A DNA stretch of 64,000 nt, taken from Ectopseudomonas mendocina (lineage in GTDB: Bacteria; Pseudomonadota; Gammaproteobacteria; Pseudomonadales; Pseudomonadaceae). Shown piece by piece: positions 61,567 through 64,000 of the stretch. Each line of letters opens with the position of its first letter. Within the stretch, counting starts at the first letter, position 1. A model generated the notes under the pieces. That model was not told the origin of the DNA, did not search any database, and worked only from the letters and a program-made list of their open reading frames with translations. The stretch covers positions 1 through 64,000 of the forward strand of contig NZ_JADTQG010000009.1 of the NCBI RefSeq assembly GCF_016008875.1, in the 5' to 3' direction. The translations under genes and the position numbers were made by a program.

Positions 61567-64000
61567 TTAGCAGTCCAGGGGGTTGGCTTTGTCGGCGTCG
61601 ATGCCGAACTTGGTGATGGCGTCAGCCAGCACCTTGGCCTCGATCTCGCCGCGGTCGACCAGGGCTTCCAGCGTGGCCAGCACGACCCAGTTGCGATCCA
61701 CTTCGAAGAAGTGACGCAGCTGCTTGCGGCTGTCGCTGCGGCCGAAGCCGTCGGTACCCAGCACCTTGTATTCCTTGCTCGGTACCCACTGACGAACCTG
61801 TTCGGCGAACAGCTTCATGTAGTCGGTGGAGGCGATGACCGGGCCCTTGCGACCGCCCAGGCACTGCTCGATGTAGGTCTGCTGCGGCTTCTGACCCGGG
61901 TGCAGGCGGTTGCGGCGTTCCACGGCCAGACCGTCGCGACGCAGTTCGTTGAAGCTGGTGACGCTCCACACATCGGCAGCGATGTTGTACTCGTCGCGCA
62001 GGATCTTCGCCGCTTCGCGGACTTCGCGCAGGATGGTGCCGGAACCCAGCAGTTGCACGTGGTGCGCGGCTTCCTTCTTGTCTTCTTCGAGCAGGTACAT
62101 GCCCTTGATGATGCCGTCTTCCACGCCTTCCGGCATGGCCGGCTGCTGGTACGACTCGTTCATCACGGTGATGTAGTAGAAGATGTCCTGCTGCTCTTCG
62201 GCCATCTGGCGAATGCCTTCGCGGATGATCACGGCGAGCTCGTAGCCGTAGGTCGGGTCGTAGGTGCGGCAGTTGGGGATCGTCGCTGCCAGCATGTGGC
62301 TATGACCGTCTTCGTGCTGCAGGCCTTCACCGTTGAGGGTGGTACGGCCGGCGGTACCGCCGATCAGGAAACCACGGGTGCGGCTGTCGCCAGCGGCCCA
62401 GGCCAGGTCACCGATACGCTGGAAGCCGAACATCGAGTAGAAGATGTAGAACGGCAGCATCGGCTGGTTGTGGCAGGAGTACGAAGTACCGGCGGCGATG
62501 AAGGAACTCATGGCGCCCGCTTCGTTGATGCCTTCCTCGAGGATCTGACCTTTCTTGTCCTCTTTGTAGAACATCACCTGGTCTTTATCGACCGGCTCGT
62601 ACAGCTGGCCGACCGAAGAGTAGATGCCGAGCTGACGGAACATGCCTTCCATACCGAAGGTACGGGCTTCGTCTGGGATGATCGGAACGATGCGCTGGCC
62701 GAGTTCCTTGTCCTTGACCAGCTGCGCGAGGATGCGCACGAAGGCCATGGTGGTGGAGATTTCGCGGTCGCCCGAGCCGTCGAGGATGGCCTTGAGGGTA
62801 TCCAGCGGCGGGGTGGGGATGCTGAAGCTCTGCTGGCGACGCTGCGGTACGAAGCCACCCAGCGCGTTGCGGCGCTCGTGCAGGTACTTGTACTCCGGGC
62901 TGCCCGGCTCCGGGCGCACGAACGGCAGGTTTTCCAGGTCCTCGTCCTTGACCGGGATGTCGAAGCGGTCGCGGAACTGACGCAGGCTGTCGACATCGAC
63001 CTTTTTGGTGTTGTGCGCGGTGTTCTTCGCTTCACCGGCGCCAGTGCCGTAGCCCTTGATGGTCTTGGCCAGGATCACGGTCGGCTGGCCGCTATGGTTC
63101 ACGGCCTGGTGGTAGGCCGCGTAGACCTTGTACGGGTCGTGGCCGCCACGGTTAAGCTTCCAGATCTCGTCGTCGGAGAGGTCCTTGACCATCTCCTTGA
63201 GCTCCGGGCTGTTGAAGAAGTTTTCGCGCACGTAGGCGCCGTCTTTGGCTTTGTAGTTCTGGTATTCACCGTCGACCACTTCGTCCATGCGACGCTGCAG
63301 GGCGCCGTCCTTGTCCTTGGCGAACAGCGGATCCCAGAAGCGACCCCAAACGACCTTGTTGACGTTCCACTGGGCACCGCGGAACACGCCTTCGAGTTCC
63401 TGGATGATCTTGCCGTTGCCGCGTACCGGGCCGTCGAGGCGCTGCAGGTTGCAGTTGATGACGAAGATCAGGTTGTCCAGCTTCTCGCGGCCAGCCAGGG
63501 AGATGGCGCCGAGGGATTCCGGCTCGTCGCACTCGCCGTCGCCCATGAAGCACCAGACTTTCTGCTTGCCGGCCGGAATGAAGCCGCGCGCTTCCAGGTA
63601 CTTCATGAAGCGCGCCTGGTAGATCGCCTGGATCGGGCCGAGGCCCATGGATACGGTCGGGAACTGCCAGAAATCCGGCATCAGCCACGGGTGCGGGTAG
63701 GACGACAGGCCCTTGCCGTCGACTTCGCGGCGGAAGTTCTTCATCTGGTCTTCGCTGAGGCGACCTTCCATGAAGGCGCGGGCGTAGACGCCAGGGCTCG
63801 CATGGCCCTGATAGAACACCAGGTCGCCGCCGTGTTCTTCGGTCGGGGCCTGGAAGAAGTAGTTGAAGCCGATGTCATACAGCGTCGCGGAGGAGGCGAA
63901 GCTGGAAATGTGGCCGCCCAGGTCCGGGTCGTCCAGGTTGGTGCGCATCACCATGGCCAGGGCGTTCCAGCGCACCAGCGAGCGGATGCGGCGTTCCATG
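61567..64000 (-). CDS. aceE: Pyruvate dehydrogenase E1 component, partial at window edge
   Basis: The last 810 codons of aceE; the first ~70 residues lie beyond the window, so no start is visible (the first in-window codon, ATG at 63999, is internal: MERRIRSLVRWNALAMVM). It is the homodimeric E1 that decarboxylates pyruvate with thiamine pyrophosphate. The TPP site motif GDGECDEPES...NCNLQ is complete, and the C terminus ends NPLDC. Followed by aceF after 11 bases on the same strand. Confidence 0.96.
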   Translation of the reverse strand, partial: MERRIRSLVRWNALAMVMRTNLDDPDLGGHISSFASSATLYDIGFNYFFQAPTEEHGGDLVFYQGHASPGVYARAFMEGRLSEDQMKNFRREVDGKGLSSYPHPWLMPDFWQFPTVSMGLGPIQAIYQARFMKYLEARGFIPAGKQKVWCFMGDGECDEPESLGAISLAGREKLDNLIFVINCNLQRLDGPVRGNGKIIQELEGVFRGAQWNVNKVVWGRFWDPLFAKDKDGALQRRMDEVVDGEYQNYKAKDGAYVRENFFNSPELKEMVKDLSDDEIWKLNRGGHDPYKVYAAYHQAVNHSGQPTVILAKTIKGYGTGAGEAKNTAHNTKKVDVDSLRQFRDRFDIPVKDEDLENLPFVRPEPGSPEYKYLHERRNALGGFVPQRRQQSFSIPTPPLDTLKAILDGSGDREISTTMAFVRILAQLVKDKELGQRIVPIIPDEARTFGMEGMFRQLGIYSSVGQLYEPVDKDQVMFYKEDKKGQILEEGINEAGAMSSFIAAGTSYSCHNQPMLPFYIFYSMFGFQRIGDLAWAAGDSRTRGFLIGGTAGRTTLNGEGLQHEDGHSHMLAATIPNCRTYDPTYGYELAVIIREGIRQMAEEQQDIFYYITVMNESYQQPAMPEGVEDGIIKGMYLLEEDKKEAAHHVQLLGSGTILREVREAAKILRDEYNIAADVWSVTSFNELRRDGLAVERRNRLHPGQKPQQTYIEQCLGGRKGPVIASTDYMKLFAEQVRQWVPSKEYKVLGTDGFGRSDSRKQLRHFFEVDRNWVVLATLEALVDRGEIEAKVLADAITKFGIDADKANPLDC

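Noticed and set aside
59510..61570. A 686-codon plus-strand open frame over aceF
   Set aside because: Antisense to aceF; its repeated His/Gly-rich blocks only mirror the duplicated lipoyl sequence.

Overview
The window reads as ordinary core chromosome of a Pseudomonas. It is GC-rich and nearly every interval is coding. It opens with the medium-chain-length polyhydroxyalkanoate (PHA) cluster phaC1-phaZ-phaC2-phaD / phaF-phaI, followed by DUF971-hslUV, argS, priA, rpmE, a malic enzyme, ponA, pilMNOPQ, aroKB, gltBD, hemE and, at the far end, aceF-aceE. From memory this order is collinear with the PA5061 to PA5015 region of P. aeruginosa (inference, not searched). Details such as the paired class II PHA synthases and a three-lipoyl-domain AceF point to Pseudomonas sensu lato, perhaps the P. 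mendocina/oleovorans side, but the species cannot be fixed from the sequence alone.

Layout. 1-7000: PHA granule module; phaC1, phaZ, phaC2 and phaD run leftward and phaIF rightward, the two arms converging on a shared hairpin at about 1.5 kb. 7000-14450: leftward housekeeping genes (DUF971, HslUV protease, a SPOR-domain protein, ArgS, PriA). 14600-18450: rightward rpmE, secreted nuclease, M48 lipoprotein protease and malic enzyme. 18600-29500: ponA leftward, then divergent pilMNOPQ-aroK-aroB and a DamX-like SPOR ATPase in one tight rightward run. 29600-36900: gltB, gltD, hemE. 36900-43900: small envelope, stress and redox genes (lipoprotein, orphan ParA, UspA, thioesterase, TrxC, SLC13-type permease, SelO). 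43900-59500: MscK, K+/H+ antiporter, acyl-CoA dehydrogenase, nitronate monooxygenase, RlmJ, an HD-GYP protein, a YjfB-like protein, MsrA, DipA-like phosphodiesterase, an unrecognised secreted protein and a CopD-like membrane protein. 59580-64000: aceF and the C-terminal part of aceE, which leaves the window.

Functional links. The PHA genes form a complete synthesis, storage and mobilisation unit, with a sigma-54-like promoter in front of phaC1. ponA, pilMNOPQ and the DamX-like protein are envelope and division-plane functions; aroKB is embedded in the pilus operon. The right part is rich in c-di-GMP turnover (HD-GYP, DipA-like), osmotic and K+ handling (MscK, NhaP2-like) and redox defence (MsrA, TrxC, SelO).

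No rRNA, tRNA, CRISPR array, transposase, integrase or prophage gene was seen, and no gene-free stretch exceeds 300 bases (largest: 6793-7080, upstream of phaC1). I found no convincing undescribed multi-gene system. The points most worth a second look are regulatory or structural: a terminator hairpin embedded in the signal-peptide codons of the next gene (14863-14891), a palindrome on the -35 box of the gltB promoter, hairpins in both phaC1-phaZ and phaZ-phaC2 gaps, an in-frame (CCTGCA)12 tract, a near-identical duplicated lipoyl segment in aceF, and the AT-shifted pilNOPQ block.
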